Source: an uncultured Candidatus Melainabacteria bacterium (lineage in GTDB: Bacteria > Cyanobacteriota > Vampirovibrionia > Gastranaerophilales > Gastranaerophilaceae). From it: a DNA stretch of 64,000 bases. The DNA lies in assembly GCA_934726055.1 (NCBI GenBank), contig CAKVCZ010000006.1, forward strand, positions 60,547 through 124,546. The letters are read 5' to 3'. Of the stretch, positions 27,394-35,547 are shown in pieces. The notes under the pieces were generated by a model. That model was given only the letters and a program-made list of their open reading frames with translations. It was not told the origin of the DNA and ran no database searches. Position numbers and translations under genes: made by a program. Every line of letters starts with the position of its first letter. Position 1 is the first letter of the stretch.

Positions 27394-28684
27394 GCGTAAT
27401 ATTGGTATGAGTTTTGCTGAATATGAAAGAAAAGTCATAGGTGTTAGAACTCTTGCAGGATTAAGACAAAAGGCAGAACAAGGCGAATATCCTCATAAAG
27501 CACCTATTGGCTACAAAAATATATCAAGAGAAGATGGCTCAAAAACTACTGTCATTGATGAAAATTATGCTTTTTATGTTAAACAGGCTTTTAATTTATA
27601 TGATAGCGGTATGTATTCATTAAGAAGTCTTACAGAAAAACTATATCAAGACGGATTAAGAAGCAAAACAGGAAAAAGGATTCCTAAAACATCGGTTGAA
27701 AAAATGCTTAAAAACATATTTTATACAGGAGTTTTCAAGTTTGAAGATAAAATTTATGAAAATGCAAAACATACTCCGATTATTAGTAAAGAACTGTTTT
27801 ACAGAGTTCAAGACAGGCTAATTGACCCGAATAAAACAAGAAAACAAAACTATGATTTTGCATATACTGGAATGATTCATTGTGGTTACTGCGGTTGTTT
27901 ATTAACTGCTGAACTCAAAAAAGGTAAATACATTTACTATCATTGTACAGGCAATAAAGGCGGTAACTGCAAAAGAGATTATATCAATGAAGTAAAAATT
28001 GACAAATCAATATCAGAAATTTTGAAACTCATAATAATACCACAAGAGCTCAGAGAAAGAATTTCAAATGAACTCAAAATAGTACACGAAAAGAAAAATG
28101 GCTATTCAAAAGATGTCAAAACAAGTATTATCAAACAAATACAAGTTTTAGAAAATAGAATTGAAGAAGCATTTACCCTCAAACTGGACGGTAATATAAC
28201 TCATGAATTTTGGAAAAGTCAAAATGATAAATGGCAAACTGAAAAAGATAAACTAAAAATTCAGTTAGATGAAATGGATAAGCTTGATAAAGAATTTTAC
28301 GAGCAAGCCGACATTTTACTTGGGTTTACGGATAATGCGTATGAATATTTTTCAAAAGGAAACATCAAACAAAAGAGAAAAATTTTAGAAATTATATCAG
28401 ATGAAATCACATACAAAGACAAAAATTTTAACGTAAAACTTAAACCAATTTTCCAAACAATAGCAGAAAATCAGTACAATTTAACCCAAAAATTTGCTAA
28501 CAATCGAACTCTGGAAATAGGCACTATAAAAGGGGTTGAAACCAATTCAACCCCTAATAATAGAAAAAACTCCTCTCGCTGTACGACATTGGAACTTTTT
28601 GTGCAAGATTTATATGAAAAAATTATCGATATAAATAACCTGAAAACCTTTAGGTTACTTGAATTTTTCCGAAATGCTGCTTAA
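27392..28684 (+). pseudogene. Large serine recombinase without its catalytic domain
   Basis: From NIGMSFAEYERKV on, the protein is more than 90% identical to the intact serine recombinase at 46652-48253, including the recombinase domain, the zinc ribbon (CGYCGC, then C and C) and the long coiled-coil. The first 121 residues, which hold the catalytic serine and the WRLDR motif, are gone. It cannot recombine DNA. After KNS the two copies differ completely: here the tail reads SRCTTLELFVQDLYEKII and on to 28684. The switch coincides with a shared AAAAACTCC, the likely crossover site. An open frame continues upstream to 27296, but that part is antisense recombinase sequence. Confidence 0.85.
28532..28573. 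other. Attachment-site half: 9-bp hairpin plus AAAAACTCC
   Basis: GGGGTTGAA (28532-28540) and TTCAACCCC (28546-28554) form a perfect 9-bp hairpin, followed by AAAAACTCC ending at 28573. The same hairpin with a different loop and the same distance to AAAAACTCC occurs at 48155-48196. Sequence to the right differs between the copies, so the crossover lies at or beside ACTCC. Confidence 0.6.
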
Positions 28685-28778
28685 TTCTGTTCGTTAGGGA
28701 ATAATTTTATTATAGCACAAAACATAATTTTTGTTGATTTTTTTTGTGCAAAGTTTTTCAAAGTGGATATTAAACGCT

Positions 28779-28810
28779 AGAGTTTTTAAATTCAAACTTT
28801 ATAGTATAAT
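28779..28810 (+). promoter_or_regulatory. MarR operon promoter and probable operator
   Basis: The 22-base string AGAGTTTTTAAATTCAAACTTT (28779-28800; partial dyad AGTTT-N8-AAACT) is followed by TATAAT at 28805-28810 and the ATG at 28817. The dyad covers the -35 and spacer, where a MarR dimer would block transcription. The same 22 bases occur at 31137-31158. Confidence 0.6.
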
Positions 28811-28816
28811 ATCCCT

Positions 28817-29287
28817 ATGAGAAAAAGCGGTTACACACAATATAATAAATCTGTGGAATATGCATCCGAAGTGTTGGTTAAGACTTTTCAAGAAGTTTCA
28901 AGAAGGGTCCATAAACAACAGAATTTTGAAGTTACACATGAAGAATATGTTATTTTAGAGATAATACACCTCAACCCAGGTATTTTGCAGTTTGAAATAG
29001 CACAACAAATTTCCATGCACCGTTCGTATGTTTGCAAGTTCCTATCACAATTGCAAAAAGAAGGCTATATCAGACGGGAAGAACACATAAAAGGTAAAAG
29101 AAAAATTATATTAAAAAACTTTTTAACTCCAACAGGCGAAGAACTCTATCATAAAATTAAAAATTACATCATTAATGACATATTATTATCATCTACTGAT
29201 GAAGAAATAGAAGAATTCAACCGCATTGCTCAAAAGTTATTAAATAGAGCAAATAAAATGAAAGAAAGATTTGCCATACAATTTTAG
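28817..29287 (+). CDS. MarR-family transcriptional regulator
   Basis: The 156-aa product has a MarR-type winged helix (about residues 40-105): HEEYVILEIIH, then QFEIAQQISMHRSYVCKFLSQLQKEGYIRREE and a wing with KGKRKI, with dimerisation helices on both sides. MarR repressors release DNA when they bind phenolic or other toxic ligands and usually control a neighbouring pump, here the EmrB-like gene 95 bp downstream. The ATG lies six bases after a TATAAT with no ribosome site, so the transcript is probably leaderless. A dyad over the promoter suggests self-repression. Confidence 0.88.
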   Translation: MRKSGYTQYNKSVEYASEVLVKTFQEVSRRVHKQQNFEVTHEEYVILEIIHLNPGILQFEIAQQISMHRSYVCKFLSQLQKEGYIRREEHIKGKRKIILKNFLTPTGEELYHKIKNYIINDILLSSTDEEIEEFNRIAQKLLNRANKMKERFAIQF

Positions 29288-29382
29288 TCAATAATTATTG
29301 CTTCAATTGACTATGTGCTATTTATTATGTATTATTATGTTAAATATTTAACATTATTGCTTTGTTAAGTCTGGGGAGAAAA

Positions 29383-30942
29383 ATGTCTAAAACATTGGCA
29401 GAAAAAGTATGGAGACCTAAAACAAATAAATGGATTATAACTCTTTCGGTTATGATAGCAACTTTTGTCGATAACTTAAACAGTTCTATTGCAAATGTTG
29501 CCCTAAAATATATTGCTGGAAGTTATTCTATATCCGATGATGAAAGTCTTTGGATAATAACAATGTTTTTAATCGCATGCAGTATTTTATTACCTGCAAC
29601 AGGTTGGTGTTCAAAAGTATTTGGCAGAAAAAATTTCTTTTTGTTCTGTATTGCATTATTTGCAGTAGCCTCCTTTATATGCGGTATTGCACCAAATTTT
29701 GGGGTAATGCTATTAGGAAGAATATTACAGGGTTTAGGTGGAGGGTGTCTATTGCCTATTTCACAGGCAATAATATTTGAATCATTTCCGCAAGAAGAAC
29801 AAGGTAAGGGGGCAGCCGTTTTTGGAGTCGGGATATTATTAGCCCCAATTATAGGTCCTATTCTTGGGGGTTGGCTTACTACAAATTTCTCTTGGAATTG
29901 GGTATTTTTTATAAGTGTTCCTATTTCAATTCTGTCATTCTTTATGGTTATAAAATTTGTAGAAGACCCTCCATATATGAAAGCACAAGGTTTGCAGCAT
30001 TTTGACACGTTGGGCTTTTTACTTTTGATTATCTGGATTTCAACATTTCAGGTAATGGTTGATAACGGTCAAAAAAATGGTTGGTTTGATTCAGCATATA
30101 TTTGTAAACTAGGTATCGTTTCTTTAATATCATTTATTGCATTAATATGGTGGGAACTAAAAAACAAAAAACCGCTTTTTGATTTAAGGATTTTCAAAAA
30201 CTTTCAGTTTACAATTGGGCAAAGTATGATAGCAATTGCTATAGGAATTGTTTTTGCTTCTGTTGCCATATTGCCCAGATTTTTACAAAGTTTAATGGGG
30301 TATGATGCATACCTGAGCGGATTAGCATCAGGTCCTATGGGTGTTGGTTCAGTATTGGGTATTGCTCTGTCAGGCTTTTTATCAAATAAAGTTGACCCTA
30401 AAAAGTTAGTATTTATTGGTGTAATTCTTACTTTTATTGCTTGTATGATGTTTGCAGGGCTTAATTTATATATCGTAATACAAAATGTTGTTTTACCAAA
30501 TATTTTAATTGGTATAGGTTCAACTTTTATAATTATACCTTCGATTACTATTACATTTTCTAAAGTGTCCAATGAAGGTATGACAAATGCTTCATGTTTG
30601 CAGAATTTAACAAAAAATGTTCTTTCTGCAATAGGAACATCATCCGTTGGTGTGTTTGTTTCATCATATTCGCAGATACACCAAACATATCTCGTAGATA
30701 GACTTACACTACTAAACAATAACTTTTCTGAAAGAATAAGTTTTCTTGTTTCAACATTTATGCAAACAGGTATGGATAGAGTAACTGCTGAAGTTGCAGC
30801 AAATTCAATGATTTATAAACAATTAATACAACAATCAATGTTAAGTGCTTATATAAGTACATATAGGACTTATGCTTTATTGGTGCTTATTGTTATTCCG
30901 TTGTTAATACTATTAAGTAAAGGAAAAACTGAAAATGGATAA
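29383..30942 (+). CDS. EmrB/QacA-type MFS drug efflux pump (DHA2, 14 helices)
   Basis: I start this at ATG 29383, with GGGGAG seven bases upstream; an upstream in-frame TTG at 29362 has no ribosome site. The 519-aa product has about 14 membrane helices and the DHA2 landmarks: VDNLNSSIANVALKYI in helix 1 with the motif D1 aspartate, a G-rich LGRILQGLGGGCLLP in helix 4, and the motif C segment GVGILLAPIIGPILGG. These transporters push drugs or bile-type compounds out in exchange for protons. The MarR gene upstream is the likely controller. There is no HlyD-like EmrA partner here. Confidence 0.92.
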   Translation: MSKTLAEKVWRPKTNKWIITLSVMIATFVDNLNSSIANVALKYIAGSYSISDDESLWIITMFLIACSILLPATGWCSKVFGRKNFFLFCIALFAVASFICGIAPNFGVMLLGRILQGLGGGCLLPISQAIIFESFPQEEQGKGAAVFGVGILLAPIIGPILGGWLTTNFSWNWVFFISVPISILSFFMVIKFVEDPPYMKAQGLQHFDTLGFLLLIIWISTFQVMVDNGQKNGWFDSAYICKLGIVSLISFIALIWWELKNKKPLFDLRIFKNFQFTIGQSMIAIAIGIVFASVAILPRFLQSLMGYDAYLSGLASGPMGVGSVLGIALSGFLSNKVDPKKLVFIGVILTFIACMMFAGLNLYIVIQNVVLPNILIGIGSTFIIIPSITITFSKVSNEGMTNASCLQNLTKNVLSAIGTSSVGVFVSSYSQIHQTYLVDRLTLLNNNFSERISFLVSTFMQTGMDRVTAEVAANSMIYKQLIQQSMLSAYISTYRTYALLVLIVIPLLILLSKGKTENG

Positions 30943-31147
30943 TATTTTAGAAATATTAAAAGAAACATATTTAATAGATAATTTATTAAGTTCTTGTGAA
31001 TTAAACCAAGAACAAATCAATGAGTTGAATACAAAATTGAGTGAAAACTTCAGCAAAAGTGAACTTAAAGAACTGAATGAAACTTTGTTCAAATTTAATG
31101 AGATATTAAAAAATGAAATAGATAATAACAAAGCCGAGAGTTTTTAA
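30935..31147 (+). CDS. 70-aa acidic helical protein, unknown
   Basis: The product is short, strongly helical and rich in E, N, K and L (for example LNQEQINELNTKLSENF); I know no family. Its ATG overlaps the end of the pump gene by 8 bp, so it is translated with it. The stop codon lies within the hairpin terminator at 31133-31165. Confidence 0.6.
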   Translation: MDNILEILKETYLIDNLLSSCELNQEQINELNTKLSENFSKSELKELNETLFKFNEILKNEIDNNKAESF

Positions 31148-31165
31148 ATTCAAACTTTCGGCTTA
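31133..31165 (+). terminator. Terminator of the MarR-pump operon, sharing the 22-base promoter string
   Basis: GCCGAGAGTTT and AAACTTTCGGC pair over 11 positions with one G-T pair, followed by TTAATATTTTT. Its centre is the same 22-base string as at 28779-28800, so the operator-like sequence at the front of the operon is repeated in the terminator. Confidence 0.65.
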
Positions 31166-31287
31166 ATATTTTTGCTCTGAAGTGTATTCAAAAATAATTG
31201 GACTCGAAACATGTAAAACACTTATAATTATTGAGTTTTATGGGTAAAATCTATGATTTAACTGTTAATATATTGACTATAGAAAAA

Positions 31288-31311
31288 AGAGTGGAAATTT
31301 GCTTCCACTCT
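31288..31311. terminator. Hairpin terminator, 9-bp stem
   Basis: AGAGTGGAA (31288-31296) and TTCCACTCT (31303-31311) are perfect arms around ATTTGC, with A-rich sequence before and TATATTTT after, so it could work in both directions. It lies in the gene-free stretch 31148-31572. Confidence 0.65.
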
Positions 31312-31335
31312 ATATTTTAACCTACTTATATACTT

Positions 31336-31461
31336 AAAAACTCCTCTCACTGTATGACATTGGAACTATTTGTGCAAAATTTATACGAAAAAATCATAGA
31401 TGTATCTAGCTTTAAAATTATTCATTTAATTGAACATTGTAACATCATAGCAAATCATTAA
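31336..31461 (+). other. Third AAAAACTCC site with a recombinase-tail-like remnant
   Basis: AAAAACTCC (31336-31344) is followed by about 65 bases closely matching the sequence after the same core at 28573. Translated, it reads SSHCMTLELFVQNLYEKII and runs to a stop at 31461, compared with SRCTTLELFVQDLYEKII in the broken recombinase. No recombinase body precedes it. It is either an old attachment site or the remnant of a target gene. The rest of 31462-31572 holds only the promoter region of the next gene. Confidence 0.5.
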
Positions 31462-31572
31462 ATAATCTTTTAATTTTGCATAATATTCAAAAATGTTGAT
31501 TTAAATTAATAAAAGGGACTTGAAAAAGGTCTAAAATTATAATACAATTTTCGCAACAGTATTGGAGGTTAT

Positions 31573-32547
31573 ATGATAGATATTTTATCTAATCCTGATT
31601 GGATTAAGCCACAAATGGATTTTTTAGTTTATTTACAAGATATAAGAGTTCATTGTCCAAATTTATTTGATAAAATTTTTCTATCAATAACTGTAGTAGG
31701 TGAATTTTGGCTTCCTACATTAATATGTGCTATTATTTATTGGTGCATAGATTTTAGTGCAGGCATATATTTATTTTCTCTTGAAGGTTTTAATAAACTT
31801 TTTGCTTATTTATTTAAAATGTTAGCTTGTGTATATAGACCTTGGATATTAGATAGCAGAATACATCCATCAGAACTTGCTATTCCTTATGCTACCGGTT
31901 ATTCTTTTCCAAGCGGACATTCTGCAATGAGTTCAGCTGTACTTGGAGGTTATGCATATTTATTAAAACGAAAAATATGGAGTACAATTTTAATTTGCTT
32001 AGTTTTGCTCGTTGGTTTTTCAAGATTATGGCTTGGTGTACATACTCCTCAGGATGTTATCGTAGGATTATTATTAGGTTTTTCTCTTGTTTTTGTCCTT
32101 AGTCCTTTGATAAAATGGGCTGAACAAGACCGTAACAGATATATTTTATTAACTGTCATAATAGATATTTTAGTGGTTATAGCTTTAATTTACATATATT
32201 TTTATAATACATACAGAATGGATTATGTATCAGGAAAACTTCTTGTCGATCCGCAACATTTAAAGAGAGATACATTAATAACCTTTGGATATTCTTTAGG
32301 ACTTATAAATGGATGTTTTTTATGTGCTAAAATATCTCCTTTTAATCCGAAAGAAACTCCTTTAAAACAACGTATTATAAGAGGAATAATAGGTGCTATC
32401 GGTATAATTATATTGGTTAAATATGCATTTGAATATGTATTATTAGGACCTTTACAAACTCTATGTGCAGCATCACTGGCTTTCTTTATAGGTATAATAA
32501 TAACTTTGATTTATCCATTCATTTTTACAAAATTAAAATTTTTATAA
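31573..32547 (+). CDS. PAP2-family membrane phosphatase
   Basis: The 324-aa product has the three PAP2 phosphatase motifs: K-x6-RP in KMLACVYRPW (about 90-99), SFPSGHSA (about 115-122, catalytic His) and SRLWLGVHTPQD (about 150-161, second His). About eight membrane helices surround them. The family removes phosphate from lipid phosphates such as undecaprenyl pyrophosphate or phosphatidic acid at the membrane surface. TTGGAGG precedes the ATG. Whether it belongs to the island or is a chromosomal gene caught between insertions is unclear. Confidence 0.88.
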   Translation: MIDILSNPDWIKPQMDFLVYLQDIRVHCPNLFDKIFLSITVVGEFWLPTLICAIIYWCIDFSAGIYLFSLEGFNKLFAYLFKMLACVYRPWILDSRIHPSELAIPYATGYSFPSGHSAMSSAVLGGYAYLLKRKIWSTILICLVLLVGFSRLWLGVHTPQDVIVGLLLGFSLVFVLSPLIKWAEQDRNRYILLTVIIDILVVIALIYIYFYNTYRMDYVSGKLLVDPQHLKRDTLITFGYSLGLINGCFLCAKISPFNPKETPLKQRIIRGIIGAIGIIILVKYAFEYVLLGPLQTLCAASLAFFIGIIITLIYPFIFTKLKFL

Positions 32548-32590
32548 CTTGTATTAAAACAAATACAAACTAAGGGATACGGAGTAATAA

Positions 32591-33343
32591 ATGAATAAAA
32601 TCAAAGCTATTAATAAAATCAATAATTTAATATCTGAAGGTAACAAAATATTAGATACAAAACATCCACAAAATACAATGGTTGGAGTACTTGAATATGT
32701 TGATGATAATATGTTTACTATTTGGGAAAATAAAATCATTACATTTTTATCTCAAGATGACAAATTCAAAATTAGCTTAGATGAAATAAAAGCTGATATT
32801 ATTTTGGGGGATACTAATGCCTCTTTAACGCAAAAGTATATAAATGTATTAAATGCATTAAAAGATAGTATTGAAGATGACACTATAATTCTCGAACAAG
32901 AAACTAAATCGTTAAATGAAAATAAAGAAAATTGTATTTTTATTGGACATGGACATAGTGATTTATGGAAAGAAGTAGCACTGTATTTGAAAGATGAACT
33001 TAATTTGTCTTGTGTAAATTATTTTGAAAAAGAATCACACACGGGACAATTTATTGGTGATGCTTTAAGAACATTTCAAAATGAAACAACCTTTGCAATA
33101 ATTGTGATGACTGCAGAAGATGAGACAAAAGATAATACAATGCGTACAAGACAAAATGTTATACATGAAACAGGATTTTTTCAAGGTAAATTAGGTTTTG
33201 AGAAAGTTGCAATTTTAAAACAAGACGGAGTAGAAACTTTTAGCAATATAGATGGCTTACAATATATCCCATTTTCTGAAAATAATATTAATCAAACATT
33301 TTATCAATTACAAAAAATGCTAAAAAGAGAAGGAGTATTGTGA
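32591..33343 (+). CDS. TIR-like nucleotide-binding protein (PF10137 type)
   Basis: The 250-aa product has a helical N-terminal domain (residues 1-110) and a C-terminal TIR-like domain of the predicted nucleotide-binding type. Landmarks are CIFIGHGHSDLWKEVA (114-129), AIIVMTAEDE, RTRQNVIHETGFFQGKLGF (the conserved acid is in NVIHE) and VAILKQDGVE followed by YIPF. Such domains cleave NAD+ or bind cyclic nucleotides in CBASS- and Pycsar-type antiphage systems. It has its own GGAG ribosome site. Its stop overlaps the start of a 53-codon membrane peptide gene by four bases. It is probably an abortive-infection effector or signal maker, judged from family and context. Confidence 0.82.
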   Translation: MNKIKAINKINNLISEGNKILDTKHPQNTMVGVLEYVDDNMFTIWENKIITFLSQDDKFKISLDEIKADIILGDTNASLTQKYINVLNALKDSIEDDTIILEQETKSLNENKENCIFIGHGHSDLWKEVALYLKDELNLSCVNYFEKESHTGQFIGDALRTFQNETTFAIIVMTAEDETKDNTMRTRQNVIHETGFFQGKLGFEKVAILKQDGVETFSNIDGLQYIPFSENNINQTFYQLQKMLKREGVL

Positions 33344-33501
33344 TTCAAAAATTAAACACTGTTATTTCATCATTTAATAACAATGAAATTGCAATATTGA
33401 TATTATTAATAGTTGCATTGATATTTTTTAAACCGTTATATTCATTATTTACTTCATTATTTATGTTTAATAATAATTTTTTAAAATCAAAAATTTTTTA
33501 A
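33340..33501 (+). CDS. 53-aa single-span membrane peptide coupled to the TIR-like gene
   Basis: The start is a GTG at 33340 that shares GTGA with the TIR-like gene's stop codon, a classic translational-coupling arrangement. The product reads MIQKLNTVISSFNNNEIAI and then a 25-residue hydrophobic stretch (ILILLIVALIFF, then LYSLFTSLFMF), ending near a lysine at residue 51. It would be one membrane helix with short tails. It may be a membrane-disrupting partner or an anchor for the TIR-like protein. No family is known to me. Confidence 0.65.
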   Translation: MIQKLNTVISSFNNNEIAILILLIVALIFFKPLYSLFTSLFMFNNNFLKSKIF

Positions 33502-33741
33502 TTAAACAATAATTAAAGTTTTTAATACTTAAGTAGGTAAAATTTTTATGTTCATTATCAAATAGTTACAAAAGCACAAAATGCTAAAAATCTTAAATTT
33601 CTACTTATTCATTTTTTTATTTTTATATAAATTATTTAATTACAAAATTACAAATAGAAAAAAGTTATTTAAAAATCAATAGGCATAAATATTTTGAATG
33701 TAATAAATTTTGTAATTTTCAGTAATTTAAAGATTACAAAT

Positions 33742-33771
33742 AAACTAAAAAATCTATAAATTTTTTAGTTT
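33742..33771. terminator. 12-bp perfect hairpin in the gene-free stretch 33502-33974
   Basis: AAACTAAAAAAT (33742-33753) pairs with ATTTTTTAGTTT (33760-33771). It probably ends transcription of the TIR-like pair and blocks read-through both ways. The remainder of this 470-bp gap is very AT-rich and carries the CTAC...CGTAGTTAAAC motif at 33861-33881 but no gene. Confidence 0.6.
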
Positions 33772-33860
33772 TATATGTACATTTGAAAATTCTTATATAC
33801 AATCAAAATATAAAACAATGAAATAGCCAACAATGACAATAGTTTTCAGATTTACTAATT

Positions 33861-33881
33861 CTACAATTAACGTAGTTAAAC
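33861..33881 (+). repeat. CTAC-CGTAGTTAAAC motif, copy 1
   Basis: The motif CTACA-ATTAA-CGTAG-TTAAAC lies 93 bp before the methyltransferase-like gene. Two further copies with perfect CTACG/CGTAG arms and a 5-base spacer occur at 42553-42573 and (inverted) at 42616-42636. Confidence 0.5.
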
Positions 33882-33974
33882 GAAAAACAACAATTTAATA
33901 TAAATATATTTAAAATAGCAGAAAGTTTCTTAGAATTAAATCTGGAATCAGCAGAATAACAGAAAGTACAATTT

Positions 33975-34703
33975 ATGGATTATTTAAAAGAATTTATATC
34001 AAAACTACAAAATTTAGACCATTCAAGACGAGTTGATACTGTTTTTAAAGACTTTTTAGCATTAAGTACTTATGCAATAATGCAACCATTCTATAAAAGT
34101 CCTGATATAGAGCAAAAATATTTAGACATAATAAACAAATACAACAAAGAGCAAGCAAATGATTTTAGTCAAATGTTTGCTTTTTTAGTTAATGCACTTG
34201 AACAAAAATTTCAAGACTTTTTAGGACAAGTTTATATGCAGTTGAATTTAGGAAATGCAAAAACAGGGCAGTTTTTTACACCATATCACGTAAGTAAATT
34301 GATGGCTGAAATTACATTTCTTGATAATCAGCAAGATGTTGAAAATAAAGAGATAGTAACATTATCAGAACCTTGTTGTGGTAGTGGCGGAATAATTATT
34401 GCTTATGCGGAAACTATGAAAAATCATGATATCAATTTTCAGCAAAAATTATTTGTTGAGGCTATTGATATTGATGAACTTTGTATTCAAATGGTATATT
34501 TACAACTGTCATTATATGGAATCCCTGCGCGAGTGATGTTAGGCGATACATTGGCATACAAGTTTAGTCAGATAATTTATACACCAATGTATTTTATAAA
34601 TGGTTTTGAATGGCGATTGAAAGAAGTTGAACAGGCTAAAACAAAGTCAGAGCAAGAAGTTATACAAGATGTAGTAAAAATGAAACAACTTTCATTATTC
34701 TGA
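33975..34703 (+). CDS. N-6 adenine methyltransferase-like protein lacking the catalytic NPPY motif
   Basis: The 242-aa product has the front half of a type I-style N-6 DNA methylase: GQFFTPYHVSKLM (about 97-109), the SAM-binding motif EPCCGSGG (about 134-141) and an acidic EAIDID strand (about 168). The next expected motif after MLGDTL would be NPPY/F, but the sequence instead reads YTPMYFINGFEWRLK and ends. It may bind SAM or DNA without methylating, or be a short family of its own. It resembles the broken copy at 24340-24941. It heads module D, whose other end is the tyrosine recombinase. There is no clear ribosome site. Confidence 0.75.
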   Translation: MDYLKEFISKLQNLDHSRRVDTVFKDFLALSTYAIMQPFYKSPDIEQKYLDIINKYNKEQANDFSQMFAFLVNALEQKFQDFLGQVYMQLNLGNAKTGQFFTPYHVSKLMAEITFLDNQQDVENKEIVTLSEPCCGSGGIIIAYAETMKNHDINFQQKLFVEAIDIDELCIQMVYLQLSLYGIPARVMLGDTLAYKFSQIIYTPMYFINGFEWRLKEVEQAKTKSEQEVIQDVVKMKQLSLF

Positions 34704-34706
34704 TAT

Positions 34707-34737
34707 GACACAAAATGACATAGTTATATTGCATAAT
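34707..34737 (+). promoter_or_regulatory. GACACAAAATGACA box with -10 at fixed distance (copy 1)
   Basis: GACACAAAATGACA at 34707-34720 is followed by a CATAAT -10 at 34732-34737, 25 bases from box start to -10 start. The same spacing is found at 38758 and 40432, and a related copy lies at 35054-35086. Confidence 0.6.
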
Positions 34738-34756
34738 AAAATAAAAAGGAAAAACA

Positions 34757-35047
34757 ATGAAATACAAACTTCAAATTCAGACAGCAGAATGTTATGCAAA
34801 AATGGGACAAATATGCACCACGATTAATAGACCTAATGAAGCGATTACTTACTTTACAAATGCAATAATTTTATTTAAAAAGCAACATATCTTAGACAAA
34901 AGGCTTATAAAATGCTACAAAAACAGACGTGAAGCATATATAAAAATAGGTGAAATAGAAAAAGCAGACATGGATTTAAAATCAATGGTACAAATAAAAA
35001 TACAAAGAAATCTAAAAAAAAATGATAGTAGGAACGATACCACTTAA
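34757..35047 (+). CDS. Small TPR-like protein
   Basis: The 96-aa product has two TPR-like helix pairs (AECYAKMGQICTTINRPNEA and CYKNRREAYIKIGEIEKAD, with the usual A/G-Y-A spacing), a fold for protein-protein contact. It has an AAAAGG ribosome site and a promoter box just upstream. It is the first of four cargo genes in module D. Function is unknown. Confidence 0.65.
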   Translation: MKYKLQIQTAECYAKMGQICTTINRPNEAITYFTNAIILFKKQHILDKRLIKCYKNRREAYIKIGEIEKADMDLKSMVQIKIQRNLKKNDSRNDTT

Positions 35048-35053
35048 AGAAAA

Positions 35054-35086
35054 ACAAGCAGATGAGATAAGTATATTGCATAATAA
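35054..35086 (+). promoter_or_regulatory. Related promoter box (copy 2, diverged)
   Basis: ATGAGATAAGTATATTGCAT and the following AATAAA match the region downstream of the box at 34716-34741 in 23 of 26 positions, with CATAAT at 35079-35084. The upstream half (ACAAGCAG) is diverged from GACACAAA. Confidence 0.5.
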
Positions 35087-35095
35087 ATTATAGAG

Positions 35096-35545
35096 GTGAA
35101 CATGGCAGAATATCATTGGAATCAGTTACAAAAACGATTATACAATATTATAGATCCAAAATTAAACATCAAATTCAATAATAGTCCTGTTAGAAAAAAA
35201 ACTAGCTGGAGTGAAATAACTATACGATTTTTTCAAGTAATACTTGATGATGAAATTATATGGCAATTTCCAAAAGATACAAATCAACAAAAAGACATGC
35301 ATTTTTGTATTGGTCAATATAAAATCAGCAAATATGAATATGGCAAAATAGAATTTCCAATAATGTCTATTATCAACTATCTTGATTTACCAAAAGATAA
35401 ATTACTTGATTATCAAGACAAAGCAGGACTATCAGATATATTAAAATCCTGTGATAAAAGAATTGGCTATAATCGACTGAAAACCTTGCAATTATCACAA
35501 GCAGGACAAAAGATTTTTAATAAAAGATTTGAACATAAGGAGTAA
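35096..35545 (+). CDS. 149-aa protein of unknown function
   Basis: I do not recognise this soluble basic protein with confidence. It begins AEYHWNQLQKRLYNI and has aromatic-rich strands such as SEITIRFFQVILDDEIIWQFP. GAGGTG precedes the ATG, which is preferred over the second methionine. It ends 2 bp before the TPR gene that follows and so belongs to the module D cargo operon. Confidence 0.6.
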   Translation: MNMAEYHWNQLQKRLYNIIDPKLNIKFNNSPVRKKTSWSEITIRFFQVILDDEIIWQFPKDTNQQKDMHFCIGQYKISKYEYGKIEFPIMSIINYLDLPKDKLLDYQDKAGLSDILKSCDKRIGYNRLKTLQLSQAGQKIFNKRFEHKE

Positions 35546-35547
35546 AA

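Noticed and set aside
29523..30008. 161-codon open frame on the minus strand within the MFS pump gene
   Set aside because: It is a shadow: composition is proline/isoleucine-rich antisense of membrane helices, with no ribosome site, and the pump gene on the other strand is clear.
33502..33974. Search for a gene in the AT-rich gap before the methyltransferase-like gene
   Set aside because: Frames are very short and interrupted; only the hairpin and the CTAC motif stand out.
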